Positions 63,190 to 64,000 of a DNA stretch of 64,000 bases are shown here, in pieces; position 1 is the first letter of the stretch, and each line of letters starts with the position of its first letter. The position numbers and the translations under genes were made by a program. The DNA is from Spisula solida. Its lineage: Eukaryota > Mollusca > Bivalvia > Venerida > Mactridae. Location of the stretch: the NCBI GenBank assembly GCA_947247005.1, contig OX365947.1, forward strand, positions 32,692,760 through 32,756,759, given 5' to 3'. The notes beneath the pieces are model-generated. The model was not told where the DNA came from and searched no databases. It worked only from the letters and a program-made list of their open reading frames with translations.

Positions 63190-64000
63190 TTATATATATA
63201 TACATTTTCCTCATCTAGATTTGCAATCTAGGAAAAGTACGGGCTCATTATTTTTAATTTTCAATATTTGAGTGTCAAGTGCTGAGTATAATAGACCGTG
63301 AGCCAGAGGGGGTTTTGCTCCCCCCCCAGGGGGAATTTTGTGGACCATATTTTTTTGAAACCCCAAGGTGTGGCGAACATTTTGGCATAAAGTTTGCAAC
63401 TGGCGGGTGGGGCTTTTCTCCGTTACCACGCTTTAAAATACGTTACCCCTAAAATATAAAAAAAATATTTTAATTTTTAAAGATAAATTGTACCATGATG
63501 CTATTACATAATTCCAAGTTTGCATATGTTATTCAAGAGAGTAAACTAGTAGCTGCAAACTGATAGAATTTCAATGCCAAAATGCAATGTTAAAGAAGAT
63601 AAATATGGGAAAACATACGTTACCCTAAAAAAACTAAAGTTTTTTGGCATAAAGTTTTTTATTTCAAATTAAGATGACCAGGCAATCAAATTATGAAGTA
63701 GCCATTACAAAGTTCAACATTAAACCTAAAAAATGATGTATAGATTGCCAGTATTGGTTAAGAGATAGATGTTTGGTAGCGATTCTTAAAATGTCACCCA
63801 TTCTCCAAAACATGTGCGTTTTTCATTCCTTCAATAATTTCAAGTATTCAAATTGTATCATACACTTTTCAGTTACATATAATACCATTTTATATATTTA
63901 TATATTTATAATGGTTTATATTATATATATTAACAAGAATCTTACTTGTAAGATATGCTAAGGCAATACTACATTGCACTTTACGTTACCAAACATACAA
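63190..64000. other. Non-coding stretch
   Basis: A short GC-rich hairpin-like stretch lies at about 63309-63333 (GGGGG...CCCCCCCC...GGGGG). The words GTTACC and TTTGGCATAAAGTTT recur between 63380 and 63660. No gene was recognised. Confidence 0.45.

Overview
The window looks like non-genic DNA from a eukaryotic, probably marine invertebrate, genome. It is AT-rich, no bacterial gene layout is visible, and the only coding sequence I can recognise belongs to decayed retroelements. Several repeats have the look of families I associate with bivalve molluscs: the 22.43-23.43 kb repeat starting GCTCGACTATTCG with GGCGTCGGCGTC-type sequence, tRNA-headed SINEs, and palindromic MITEs with a GCGCTACGCGC core. 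I therefore favour a bivalve, with moderate to low confidence. I found no convincing host protein gene, no functional tRNA or rRNA gene and no CRISPR. Nearly all open frames longer than 60 codons are chance frames in AT-rich DNA or frames kept open by tandem repeats whose period is a multiple of three.

Layout. 0.86-1.53 kb: 3' end of a CR1/L2-like LINE, minus strand. 1.64-5.88 kb: a young LTR retrotransposon, minus strand, with 309-bp LTRs differing at two bases, a CGCT target duplication and almost no coding sequence left. 6.65-7.74 kb: a foldback element whose arms carry tRNA-like sequence. 7.9-8.7 kb and 18.3-19.6 kb: two TA-flanked mariner-type elements. 9.6-11.4 kb: a short TIR element, duplicated LINE 3'UTR pieces and a GC-rich TTAA-flanked MITE. 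12.6, 14.8, 24.7, 35.8, 48.1 and 54.1 kb: SINE or tRNA-like copies. 16.2 kb: a perfect (GTGC)n tract. 22.4-23.4 kb: a bivalve-type TIR repeat. 23.5-24.3 kb: a 24-bp minisatellite with a 14-unit higher-order duplication. 26.6-29.5 kb: further minisatellites. 33.0 and 54.0 kb: near-perfect palindromic MITEs. 33.6 and 49.2-52.4 kb: LINE copies, the second carrying recognisable endonuclease and reverse transcriptase domains.

40.0-45.6 kb is the most unusual stretch. A minisatellite of about 46-bp units is interrupted by a 3.64-kb element with inverted arms of roughly 900 bp. The element is flanked by CTG on both sides and itself carries a second, 42-bp minisatellite. 48.0-60.5 kb holds paralogous non-coding segments, one of which shows a SINE insertion against an empty-site copy. 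62.07-63.19 kb is a perfect block-structured tetranucleotide tract (CCAA, CCAG, CCCG, CCAA).

The elements do not form a pathway. What they show is nested and recent mobile-element and tandem-repeat activity. All homology statements come from reading the sequence by eye; no database search or alignment program was used.
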